Shown here in pieces: positions 53,074 to 61,317 of a stretch of 64,000 nucleotides of DNA. The position numbers and the translations under genes were made by a program. The stretch lies in assembly GCA_963721075.1 (NCBI GenBank), contig CAVRHV010000013.1, forward strand, positions 62,001 to 126,000, written 5' to 3'. The notes beneath the pieces were generated by a model that ran no database searches, was not told where the DNA came from, and worked only from the letters and a program-made list of their open reading frames with translations. The stretch's first letter is position 1. Each line of letters opens with the position of its first letter. The stretch comes from DATFVA01 sp963721075 (GTDB lineage: Bacteria; Bacteroidota; Ignavibacteria; Ignavibacteriales; Ignavibacteriaceae).

Positions 53074-54489
53074 TCAGAGTTCCCCTAACAACTTTCTAAA
53101 GAGTTTGGATGACTTAATTTCAGGGTACTCTTTTGCAAATTCCGATTTAATGTCGGGATCGATAACAAAAGCTTTCTTAAGACATTCAACGGCTTCCTGA
53201 GTTCTGCTCAGTATAAAATTGATTTTTGCTTTCCCATAATATGATGAAGCATCATCGGGAGAAATTCTTATGCACTGGTCAAAAGCTTTCTGCGCTTCAA
53301 GCCAGTCTCCCATCTCAAAAAGTGTTTCTGCAAGGTTGAACCAGATCTCATAGCTTCCGGGTTCGATCTTTGCGGCTTTCCTGTAGCTTCTTATAGCTTC
53401 CTGCAGTTTGCCAAGCGAATACTCAAGATCGGCTTTTGCATACCATGCATCTGCCCTATCCTGGTATAATGATATCGCTTTATTAAAATCTCTTAAAGCC
53501 AGCTGAAATTTCCCGGCAGAATCATAGCAGAATCCGCGTGCGAGGTAGGCCTCATAATATTTATCATTAATATTTATCGATTTTGAGTAAAAATCGATAG
53601 CTTTATTAATTTCTCCCAGTTCTTCATATATGTTAGCTATATTATAGCAGGAAGCTTCATCAGAGTTATCAATCTTATATGCCTCCCGAAAACATTCAAT
53701 CGACTGCTGATAACGGCCGAGATCTGCAAGCAGATTACCTTTATTAAACCAGGCACCCGCAAAATCCTCTTTTATTGCTATAGCCAGATCGTAGCTGTCG
53801 ATAGCCTGTTCAAGTCTGCCGAGTTTGGTCAGCACTACGCCGCGGTTATACCATCCGTTTGAATTATATGGTTCAGCATCAATAAACTTATCATAAGCAT
53901 CAAGAGCACGTTCATTATAGTCTAAATTCTCAAAGCAGAAGCCCAGCTCAAAGTAAGCATCTGCAAATCCGGGATCATTCTGAATTGCACGGGTAAAAAA
54001 CTCGGCTGCTACCTCAAAATTACCGCCTTTCTGGTATAAAAGTCCCAGATTATAAAGCGATTCCTCATTATTCGGTTCCTGTGCAAGGGCCGTTTCAAGC
54101 GACTCTTTTGCATCCTCCATTAAACCCAGGTTTTCTTCAGCAGCGGCTCTTTCAATAAGAGCATCAGAATCACCAGGATTCAAAGAGAGAGCCTTATTAT
54201 AACAGATTATTGCTTCACCGAAGCGGTACAAACCGTTTAATAATGCACCCTTTTTAACCCAATATTCTGAGTTATATGGAGAAACTTCGAGTAGTTTTTC
54301 AACAAGGTATACCCCATCTTCAAATAAGTAGTTATCTAAACACGTCTGAATTGCATCTTCAACTGCTTCTATGCAGCTGTAAATTCCACCTTCATCTATC
54401 AGCTGTCTGCATTTTTCTATTTCCCTGGATATTTCACTATTCATATCGGCATTTTCATCAAAATTATAATCGGGCTCGAAAAATGACAT
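53074..54489 (-). CDS. TPR-repeat protein
   Basis: This 471-residue soluble protein is made almost entirely of about 11 tetratricopeptide repeats after a short N-terminal region. Repeats are close to the consensus, for example WVKKGALLNGLYRFGEAIICYNKAL, SLYNLGLLYQKGGNFEVAAEFF and WFNKGNLLADLGRYQQSIECF. TPR arrays act as protein-protein scaffolds. No signal peptide or catalytic domain is visible, so the partner cannot be named. It is a stand-alone minus-strand gene between aroE and the sucC terminator. Confidence 0.85.
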   Translation of the reverse strand: MSFFEPDYNFDENADMNSEISREIEKCRQLIDEGGIYSCIEAVEDAIQTCLDNYLFEDGVYLVEKLLEVSPYNSEYWVKKGALLNGLYRFGEAIICYNKALSLNPGDSDALIERAAAEENLGLMEDAKESLETALAQEPNNEESLYNLGLLYQKGGNFEVAAEFFTRAIQNDPGFADAYFELGFCFENLDYNERALDAYDKFIDAEPYNSNGWYNRGVVLTKLGRLEQAIDSYDLAIAIKEDFAGAWFNKGNLLADLGRYQQSIECFREAYKIDNSDEASCYNIANIYEELGEINKAIDFYSKSININDKYYEAYLARGFCYDSAGKFQLALRDFNKAISLYQDRADAWYAKADLEYSLGKLQEAIRSYRKAAKIEPGSYEIWFNLAETLFEMGDWLEAQKAFDQCIRISPDDASSYYGKAKINFILSRTQEAVECLKKAFVIDPDIKSEFAKEYPEIKSSKLFRKLLGEL

Positions 54490-54619
54490 CCATCATTCTC
54501 CAAATATTTAAAAATTCGGAAAAAATGTATTACTATTAAAATCTAAAATCAAGATGATTTTAATCAACCTTATGTGTATAATATAAGCCCTGTTTATAAA
54601 ATTTCAGGCCAAAAGAGAA

Positions 54620-54647
54620 AAGCTGAAAATCAAACGATTTTCAGCTT
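54620..54647 (-). terminator. Terminator downstream of sucC, probably bidirectional
   Basis: AAGCTGAAAATC (54620-54631) pairs perfectly with GATTTTCAGCTT (54636-54647) around the loop AAAC. It lies 15 bases after the sucC stop. Reading on the minus strand the stem is followed by TTTTCTCTTTT; on the plus strand by TTTTTTATT. Confidence 0.8.
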
Positions 54648-54661
54648 TTTTATTGAAAGGA

Positions 54662-55828
54662 TTACCTGGAGAGTACAGAAGTTACCTTCTCGGCGGCATC
54701 TTTGAGACTACCGGCCACCTCGAAATCTAACCCTGATTCGCTCAATAATGTACCTGCTTCTTTTGCATTAGTTCCTTCAAGCCTTACAACTATAGGGACA
54801 TTTATATCCATCTCTTTCGCGGCATCAATTACTCCCTGAGCAACTCTGTCACATCTTACAATTCCGCCGAAAATGTTAATAAGTATTGCTTTAACATTGG
54901 GGTCTGATAATATTATCTTAAAACCATTAGCAACAGTAGTTTTGTTAGCCCCGCCGCCTACATCCAGGAAATTAGCAGGTTCACCGCCGGCCAGCTTAAT
55001 GATGTCCATTGTTGCCATCGCTAGTCCTGCCCCATTAACCATACAGCCTACATTTCCATCCAGTTTGATATAGTTCAGACTATATTTTGAAGCTTCAATT
55101 TCCAGTGGATCTTCCTCATCAAGATCACGATAGTCGAGAATATCTTTATGTCTCTCCAGAGCGTTGTCATCAAAATTCATCTTGGCATCAAGAGCAATAA
55201 CATCACCTTCAGCCGTTACAACCAGCGGATTTATTTCAGCAAGCGATGCATCAGTTTCTACATAAGCCTTATATAAGCCTGAAAGAAACTTAACTGCATT
55301 CTTGTTCTGAGCACCTTCAAGTCCCAGCGCATAAGCCAGTCTTCTCGCCTGGTATCCCTGCAGACCGACAGCGGGATCAACCGTCTCCTTAATGATCTTT
55401 TCGGGAGTTTCAGCGGCAACCTTCTCTATCTCTACTCCTCCTTCGGTTGATACCATTATAACATTTTTGGAAACAGCCCTGTCGAGTGTTATTCCAACGT
55501 ATAATTCCCTGGCTATATTTATACCCTGTTCAATTAAAAGACGCTTCACCACCCTACCTTCCGGTCCCGTCTGGTGAGTAACCAGCGTCATTCCCAGCAT
55601 CTGATTTGCAAATTCTCTTACTTCATCAAGACTCTTAGCCACCTTCACGCCGCCGCCCTTGCCTCTTCCGCCGGCATGAATCTGTGCCTTTACAACCCAT
55701 ACATTTCCGCCTAATTCTTCCTGTGCAATCCTTACAGCTTCATCAGCATTAAAAGCAACTCTTCCGTTGGGAACAGCAACATTATACTTACGCAGTATCT
55801 CTTTTGCCTGATATTCGTGTATTTTCAT
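54662..55828 (-). CDS. sucC: Succinyl-CoA synthetase (ADP-forming) beta subunit
   Basis: This 388-residue ATP-grasp protein is the nucleotide-binding subunit of succinate-CoA ligase in the TCA cycle. Family features are MKIHEYQAKEILRKY at the start, VVKAQIHAGGRGKGGGVK (the ATP-grasp loop), ALGLEGAQNK, EINPLVV, MVNGAGLAMATMD, and VRLEGTNAKEAGTLL near the end. Length matches SucC. The alpha subunit gene is not adjacent, so sucD must be elsewhere. A good terminator lies just downstream. Confidence 0.95.
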   Translation of the reverse strand: MKIHEYQAKEILRKYNVAVPNGRVAFNADEAVRIAQEELGGNVWVVKAQIHAGGRGKGGGVKVAKSLDEVREFANQMLGMTLVTHQTGPEGRVVKRLLIEQGINIARELYVGITLDRAVSKNVIMVSTEGGVEIEKVAAETPEKIIKETVDPAVGLQGYQARRLAYALGLEGAQNKNAVKFLSGLYKAYVETDASLAEINPLVVTAEGDVIALDAKMNFDDNALERHKDILDYRDLDEEDPLEIEASKYSLNYIKLDGNVGCMVNGAGLAMATMDIIKLAGGEPANFLDVGGGANKTTVANGFKIILSDPNVKAILINIFGGIVRCDRVAQGVIDAAKEMDINVPIVVRLEGTNAKEAGTLLSESGLDFEVAGSLKDAAEKVTSVLSR

Positions 55829-55983
55829 TTGTATCCCTGAAGTTATGTTTTGAAAAACGAAGGCTGCCTTCCTTTGCGGGGAGAGACATCCTCTCTAAAA
55901 TTCCTCATTCATTAAGTTTCTTCAGAAAACTTTAAAAGAAGAATATAAAAATTACAGTTTTTAAGGTATATAATCAATTTAAA

Positions 55984-56078
55984 CCGGTGAGTAAGATGGC
56001 TGAGTGCCTGTGCAGCGGGATTTGAGCGGGGCTGAAACTAATTCAGGTTGAACCGACTGGAATCGGTCTCTTCACCGG
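55984..56078. ncRNA. Candidate structured RNA with a closing stem and internal hairpins
   Basis: CCGGTGA (55984-55990) pairs with TCACCGG (56072-56078). Inside are CTGAA/TTCAG (56032-56046), ACCGA/TCGGT (56052-56067) and a small GGC/GCC hairpin (55998-56008). Such a multi-branched layout under one closing stem is typical of riboswitches and small RNAs. I match it to no known class. If it is transcribed on the minus strand it would lie about 155 bases before the sucC start. The rest of 55829-56235 holds no gene. Confidence 0.35.
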
Positions 56079-56148
56079 GACTAATACGGCAGAATAAATT
56101 CTATCCAGGATTATTCAAACACTTGAGGTAGCCAACTGTTATAAAAGA

Positions 56149-56175
56149 ACCCTCCCTGAGAATTCCAGGGAGGGT
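56149..56175 (-). terminator. Terminator downstream of the lipoprotein gene at 56236
   Basis: ACCCTCCCTG (56149-56158) pairs perfectly with CAGGGAGGGT (56166-56175) around a 7-base loop. On the minus strand it is followed by TCTTTTATAA. It lies about 60 bases after the stop of the upstream gene. Confidence 0.75.
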
Positions 56176-56235
56176 CTGAGGAGTGCAAATTGTAAGGCCT
56201 TTACCGAACAATTTCATTTACACCCTTTTGAACAC

Positions 56236-56778
56236 TTACTTTGAGCTGAGGACAGCAACGTCCTGATCATTCAGTTCAAGCCATACTGCATCAAGGATAA
56301 TTTCATTTGCTGTTACAAAAAAGCTGCATTTCAGTAACATTCCATCATCTCTCTTCTGTATTTGAAAAGTTTTTGTGATTCTAAATCCGCCATCATCTGT
56401 TTCATTAAAAACATCATCTGTCTCGGCTGAAACTAATCCGGCAGGAGTTTGATTTTGGAGCGGGGAACATACTGTACAAATACTGTTCAGCTCAGCGTCA
56501 ACATTTAACTTAAGAGTAATTACCTGCTGCGAATTGGGAGGAATCGGATCCCTATCAACCACATTAATCTCGTATGAAACCTCACCATCAATTGAGAAGT
56601 AAGAATTGAATACCGGGTATGGATTATCCAGACTGGCTTTGAGTTGAATAGTACCGGAAGTCGGGGAATTGGCAGTTTTATTTGCCGGTCCCGCATTGGG
56701 GTCTACAATCGAATTTTCCTGGCAGCCAATTATTAATAAAGCTGAAAAAACAACGCTCAAGAAAAGTAACTTTTTCAT
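56236..56778 (-). CDS. Lipoprotein of unknown function
   Basis: This 180-residue exported protein has the lipobox LIIGC at about residues 15-19. The mature part starts with a linker rich in N, P and T, then is mostly beta strand, with GTIQLKASLDNPYPVF and YEINVVDRDPIPPN. A CTVC pair lies in the middle. I do not recognise the family. The ATG at 56778 is chosen because only it gives a signal peptide with a good lipobox. It has its own terminator. Confidence 0.68.
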   Translation of the reverse strand: MKKLLFLSVVFSALLIIGCQENSIVDPNAGPANKTANSPTSGTIQLKASLDNPYPVFNSYFSIDGEVSYEINVVDRDPIPPNSQQVITLKLNVDAELNSICTVCSPLQNQTPAGLVSAETDDVFNETDDGGFRITKTFQIQKRDDGMLLKCSFFVTANEIILDAVWLELNDQDVAVLSSK

Positions 56779-57204
56779 TTTGCACTCCAGTTTTTTTATT
56801 GAATATTTCATTAAAAATCTCAATGCCAATTAACGAAACAATGGGCGGGGGTACATAGTAAGTATGTTTCAGGGGATTGAAGTATTGTTTCAAAGACTTG
56901 CAGTAATGTATCCCTGAGTTGAACTTATGTTACATTGTTTGTTTTATGACTAAAATCGCAACTTCTTTCATTGGCTTCACTTGATTATGAAATAAGCCGA
57001 AGTATGAATTATTAGGAGTAAAACAGGTTGGTTATAAATTGGAAGCGCTAATCGACCGCAAACACCTTATTTGAGGCTGGGCAGCCTTAGGATCGATGTT
57101 TTTACGAAATAGGGTGGTATTTCTCCCTTCCGGTTAAAGCGGTTCCTGGTAAAATGGGGATGCACCAGCTCTAACGGGAAGGGAACTTACCGGAAAGAGT
57201 GATA
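56779..57204. other. Intergenic region with a long hairpin
   Basis: This 426-base gap holds no gene that I can support. CCCTTCCGGTTA (57125-57136) and TAACGGGAAGGG (57172-57183) match at 11 of 12 paired positions. Inside them CTGGT (57146-57150) pairs with ACCAG (57164-57168). It lies about 20 bases after the end of the SDR gene at 57205 but has no T-tract, so it may be a 3' end structure rather than a classical terminator. Confidence 0.35.
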
Positions 57205-58062
57205 TTATCCGCCGGTGGCGAAGCCAGGGTAGAGAGTCATCCCGCCGTCCACAAATATGCTTGCACCGTTTATATAGTCAGCCTGATCGGACGCAAGCCA
57301 GGCAGCCACGCGACCGATATCATCAACATCACCTATCCTTTTATATGGAATAAGGTCCATTAATTTATTATATCCCTCCTCGGAGCTCCACACAGACTTA
57401 TTTATAGGGGTCTTTATTGCACCGGGACAAATACTGTTTACCCTGATCCTGTAAGGTGCGGTCTCCTGTGCTATGGTTTTCATGAGCATTTTAATCCCCC
57501 CTTTGGAAGCCGCGTAATTAGCATGTCCCGCCCATGGAATAACTTCGTGAACAGAACTAATGTGAATTATTTTTCCTGCAGCGCATGAAATCTCCTTTTT
57601 TACCCCCCTTCTTTTAAATTCTTTTACAGCTTCACGCGCGCATAAAAACTGACCGGTGAGATTAACGCTAATGACTTTATTCCACTGGTCAAGAGTCATT
57701 TCCTCAAACTTTGAGTCCTTCTGCATTCCTGCATTGTTAACAAGAATATCGACCGTACCAAATTTCTTAATCGTTTCTTCAAACATTTTTATAACCTGTG
57801 CTTCATTGCTTACATCAGCTTTATAAGCAAAAGCCTTTACCCCTTCTTTTTTAAGGTCTTCAACAAGCTTTTTGGCGTCGTCGGGATTCGTGATATAGTT
57901 GACAACAACATCAGCACCTGCCTTTGCCAGTTCCTTTGCGATGCCTTTGCCGATCCCTGAATTTGCACCTGTCACTATAGCTTTTTGTCCGGATAAAAAA
58001 CGTGGGGTTTCAATATCCGGTGTCTCAACTTTCGGTAGTTCTTTGTTCTTTTTCTCTGCCAT
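57205..58062 (-). CDS. Short-chain dehydrogenase (glucose 1-dehydrogenase-like)
   Basis: This 285-residue classical SDR oxidoreductase has the NAD(P)-binding TGANSGIGKG, the NAG motif in ILVNNAGMQ, the catalytic Ser in HISSVHE, and YAASK with catalytic Tyr and Lys. The C-terminal WLASDQADYINGASIFVDGG is typical. A lysine-rich N-terminal extension of about 28 residues precedes the fold. SDRs of this type reduce or oxidise sugars and many other alcohols, so the glucose annotation is only a general guess. It stands alone on the minus strand. Confidence 0.85.
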   Translation of the reverse strand: MAEKKNKELPKVETPDIETPRFLSGQKAIVTGANSGIGKGIAKELAKAGADVVVNYITNPDDAKKLVEDLKKEGVKAFAYKADVSNEAQVIKMFEETIKKFGTVDILVNNAGMQKDSKFEEMTLDQWNKVISVNLTGQFLCAREAVKEFKRRGVKKEISCAAGKIIHISSVHEVIPWAGHANYAASKGGIKMLMKTIAQETAPYRIRVNSICPGAIKTPINKSVWSSEEGYNKLMDLIPYKRIGDVDDIGRVAAWLASDQADYINGASIFVDGGMTLYPGFATGG

Positions 58063-58225
58063 CTTAACCTCAATATTATTTTTAGCGGTAAAGTAACATC
58101 AAATGAGATTAATAATTCTTCTGTGAATCACACTTAACGAATGAGCATAAGATTCTTTAATGGGAATAATTAAACCAGGTTATGCATAAAGCATGTTAGG
58201 TTAAAAATAGTGTGCAACAGATATT

Positions 58226-58291
58226 TGAATACGCTCTGAATACGTTCTGAAAACGATCTGAATACGATCTGAAAACGCTGTGAATACGCTT
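58226..58291. repeat. Six tandem copies of an 11-bp unit
   Basis: Six units of TGAAWACGNTC run head to tail, with only small changes between them (58226, 58237, 58248, 58259, 58270 and 58281 are the unit starts). The period of 11 bp is close to one helical turn, so any protein bound to each copy would sit on about the same face. The array lies in a 502-base gap (58063-58564) between the SDR gene and the acyl-CoA synthetase gene. The rest of that gap shows no other feature. Confidence 0.8.
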
Positions 58292-58564
58292 AAAAGAAAT
58301 TATTTTTCGATTATTTAGAAATCTTTAACATTATAATGGATACCTTGTTTTGACGGTTCTGTAATTCATCATTCATTTCACTTCAATCTGACATATTTGT
58401 AAGTGTCAGACCTGTTTAAGGTGTTACAACCGAATGAATCCAGTGAAAACAGGACTAAAACTGTCCAAAGCCCGCAACGGCCACTTTTAAACTTTTCCTC
58501 CTTCTCCCTATTGATAATTTTTCCCGGTGGTCATATCTTCATACTTAAATTTGACGGAGTATTA

Positions 58565-60382
58565 GTGGCATTATTAAGAAACAACAAAACTATCCCCGAA
58601 CTCTATACTTTTCTTACAGAAGATTTCGGGAAAAATATGACTCGTCCCGTTATGATGAGGAAGGTTGACGGGGTCTACGAGGGAATTACTTATGCAGAGT
58701 TTAAAGAGGAAACCGATAACTTTGCATACGGGCTGACAGCCCTTGGAGTTAAAAAGGGAGACAAAATAGCAATTATTTCCGAGAACAGACCTGAATGGGT
58801 TTATTCGGATATGGGCATCCTGGCGCTTGGGGCAATAGATGTACCAATGTACCCTTCACTAACTGCCTCTTCAATCGAATTTATACTTAACAATTCCGAA
58901 TCAAGAGGAGTGATTGTTTCAAACAAGTTCCAGCTCAATAAGATTTTGAAATACAGAGAATCATTAAGACATCTGAATTTCATTGTAGTGATGAATGAAA
59001 AAGATATGCAGCCTGATGTACAGTCGCTTTACTCCTTTAAAGATGTCCAGGATATGGGAAAGATTTATAAGAACAATCATCCCGGATATCTCAGAGAGAG
59101 TATAAGAAATGTTCACGAAGACGATCTTTGTACGATCATATATACCTCCGGAACAACAGGCGAGCCCAAAGGAGTAATGCTGACCCACAGAAATATCTTA
59201 TCCAATGTTACTTCAGCACTTGAAAGCTTTCCGATATCTCAGGATGATATTTTTCTTTCCTTTCTTCCTTTGTGCCACATATTTGAAAGGATGGCAGGAT
59301 ATTACACTGGTTTCTCTTCAGGAGGAATGATCTGTTATGCTGAGAGTATAGAAACGGTTGCACAGAATTTTCTTGAGGTAAGTCCAACAATACTTACCAG
59401 TGTACCCAGACTTTTCGAAAGGATGTATTCAAAGATCATTAAAAATGTTGAGTCGCAGTCGCCAACCAAACAAAAGATATTTTACTGGGCAATTGAAATC
59501 GGAAAAAAAGCAGCAAAGGCCCGCAAGGAAGGAAAACTTAGTCCGGTTCTTGCTGCAAAGTATAAAACCGCCGAGAAGCTTGTATTTCATAAGATAAGAG
59601 AAAAGACTGGGGGCAAACTTAGATTTTTTATTTCGGGAGGGGCAGCTCTCTCACCCGATCTGGGAGAATTTTTTGAAGCAGTGGGAATTAAAATAGTAGA
59701 AGGATACGGACTGACTGAATCTTCGCCTGTGATAGCTGCAAACCGGGTTGACGACTATAAATTCGGATCTGTAGGTAAGGTATTCCCCGGAGTAGAGATT
59801 AAACTTGCCCCTGACGGTGAGATCCTTGCGCGGGGAGCAAACATAATGAAAGGTTATTACAAGAATAAAAAAGAAACTGACGAAGTTCTGAAAAACGGCT
59901 GGCTTCATACCGGCGATATCGGTGAGTTTGACAAGGATGGATTCCTCAGGATAACCGACAGGAAGAAACATCTTTTTAAAACGACTGCGGGTAAATATAT
60001 AGCTCCCACTCCTATTGAGAATCTTTTCCTGTCAAGCAAGTATATAGACCAGTTTGTTCTCATCGGCGACAGACGGATGTTCCTAAGTGCACTGATAGTG
60101 CCTGATTTTGAAGCTGTGAAAGAATACGCAGATTCCCATAAGCTCATGTACTCCACCATCGAGGAGCTTTCTGATAAAAAAGAAATAAGGGAGTTAATGG
60201 AAAAAGAGCTGGGTAAGATCCAGAAAAACCTGGCCAACTATGAGAAGGTAAGGAAGTTCACACTACTGGAAAAACCATTTACTCTGGAAACCGGTGAAAT
60301 AACCCCGAGTCTAAAGATAAAACGCAAGGTGGTAGAAGAAAAATACAGCGATAAGATCGAGAAAATGTACACCGGACTTTAA
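58565..60382 (+). CDS. Long-chain acyl-CoA synthetase (AMP-forming)
   Basis: This 605-residue ANL-family enzyme activates fatty acids through an acyl-adenylate and transfers them to CoA. Visible in order are TIIYTSGTTGEPKGVMLTH (the ATP-binding loop), FFISGGAALSPDLGEFF, GYGLTESSPVI, HTGDIGEFDKDGFLRITDR and KHLFKTTAGKYIAP with the catalytic Lys region. The C-terminal domain is typical of the FadD15 or long-chain type. A GTG at 58565 with GGAG six bases upstream is preferred over an earlier in-frame start at 58403, since the extra residues do not match the family. Confidence 0.9.
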   Translation: MALLRNNKTIPELYTFLTEDFGKNMTRPVMMRKVDGVYEGITYAEFKEETDNFAYGLTALGVKKGDKIAIISENRPEWVYSDMGILALGAIDVPMYPSLTASSIEFILNNSESRGVIVSNKFQLNKILKYRESLRHLNFIVVMNEKDMQPDVQSLYSFKDVQDMGKIYKNNHPGYLRESIRNVHEDDLCTIIYTSGTTGEPKGVMLTHRNILSNVTSALESFPISQDDIFLSFLPLCHIFERMAGYYTGFSSGGMICYAESIETVAQNFLEVSPTILTSVPRLFERMYSKIIKNVESQSPTKQKIFYWAIEIGKKAAKARKEGKLSPVLAAKYKTAEKLVFHKIREKTGGKLRFFISGGAALSPDLGEFFEAVGIKIVEGYGLTESSPVIAANRVDDYKFGSVGKVFPGVEIKLAPDGEILARGANIMKGYYKNKKETDEVLKNGWLHTGDIGEFDKDGFLRITDRKKHLFKTTAGKYIAPTPIENLFLSSKYIDQFVLIGDRRMFLSALIVPDFEAVKEYADSHKLMYSTIEELSDKKEIRELMEKELGKIQKNLANYEKVRKFTLLEKPFTLETGEITPSLKIKRKVVEEKYSDKIEKMYTGL

Positions 60383-60391
60383 TCCGCATTT

Positions 60392-61156
60392 TTATTTGCT
60401 GAGAAACTCCATCATTCTTTCATGAATACGGCCGTTGGTTGCCAGAATTCGTTTTGTATATATATCAATTTCCTCCCCTCCGAAGCCCGTTACCAATCCT
60501 CCCGCTTCTTCAATAATGAGTTTGCCGGCACAAATATCCCAGGGATGAAGATAGACTTCCCAGAAGCCGTCGAACACTCCTTTTGCGACATAACAGAAGT
60601 CAATCGCCGCAGAGCCGAGCCGTCGTATTCCTCTGGATGCCTTTGTTAATTCTGTGAACTTTTCGAGGGCATTTTCAGGGTTATCGGATATGTTATAAGG
60701 AAATCCCGTCACCAGTACACTGTGCTTCAGGTTATCGTTGCTGCTTACATTTATTTTTTGCGAATCTGCAAATGCGCCTCCTCCCTTCTCGGCTGAATAA
60801 GTTATGTCCTGCATAACATCGTAAACCACACCGGCAATCGTCTGGCCGTTTTTCTGAAGACCTATCGAGATCGAAAAAATCGGCAGTCCGTGCGCAAAGT
60901 TTGTTGTACCGTCAATGGGATCGACCACCCATAGGTATTCCGAATCATTCTTTGTTTCCCCGCCTTCTTCGGCCAGAATACTATGAGACGGATATTTTTT
61001 CCTGATAAATTCTTTAATATGTTTTTCTGAAGCTTTGTCGATATCAGTTACAATGTTGGCTTCATTAGTTTTATACTCTATATTGAAATTTTTTCCGAAT
61101 CCTTCTCTTACTATCTCCCCTGCCTCGTGGGAAATTTGAATTACATCTTTAATCAT
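60392..61156 (-). CDS. suhB: Inositol monophosphatase family protein (SuhB-like)
   Basis: This 254-residue Mg-dependent phosphatase has the two family motifs WVVDPIDGTTNFAHGLP (metal-binding Asp residues) and WDICAGKLIIEEAGG. EEGG near residue 64 supplies a further metal ligand. SuhB proteins hydrolyse myo-inositol-1-phosphate, and in some bacteria also act in rRNA synthesis; others act on fructose bisphosphate or PAP. It converges with the acyl-CoA synthetase gene (9 bases apart). The exact substrate is not fixed by sequence. Confidence 0.88.
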   Translation of the reverse strand: MIKDVIQISHEAGEIVREGFGKNFNIEYKTNEANIVTDIDKASEKHIKEFIRKKYPSHSILAEEGGETKNDSEYLWVVDPIDGTTNFAHGLPIFSISIGLQKNGQTIAGVVYDVMQDITYSAEKGGGAFADSQKINVSSNDNLKHSVLVTGFPYNISDNPENALEKFTELTKASRGIRRLGSAAIDFCYVAKGVFDGFWEVYLHPWDICAGKLIIEEAGGLVTGFGGEEIDIYTKRILATNGRIHERMMEFLSK

Positions 61157-61266
61157 GTTATCCTTTTTTATGAGTAAATATATAAAAATGTGCCGGCATT
61201 TTTCGTGTTATATCAGCTTAGAGGGTATGAATGTCATTTTTAGTTCCTTGATAGCCCTAATCCATT

Positions 61267-61297
61267 TTGGTATATTTATTTACTTGAATAGAATTTG
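61267..61297 (+). promoter_or_regulatory. Possible promoter of lon
   Basis: TTG at 61267-61269 is followed after 20 bases by AGAATTTG (61290-61297), which fits the -33/-7 layout of FCB promoters with one mismatch in the TA pair. It lies about 20 bases before the lon start. Confidence 0.3.
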
Positions 61298-61317
61298 AGA
61301 TAAGAAGGAGTTTTACC

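Noticed and set aside
58403..58564. Longer N-terminus for the acyl-CoA synthetase
   Set aside because: The extra residues do not resemble the family, and the GTG at 58565 has a good ribosome-binding site.
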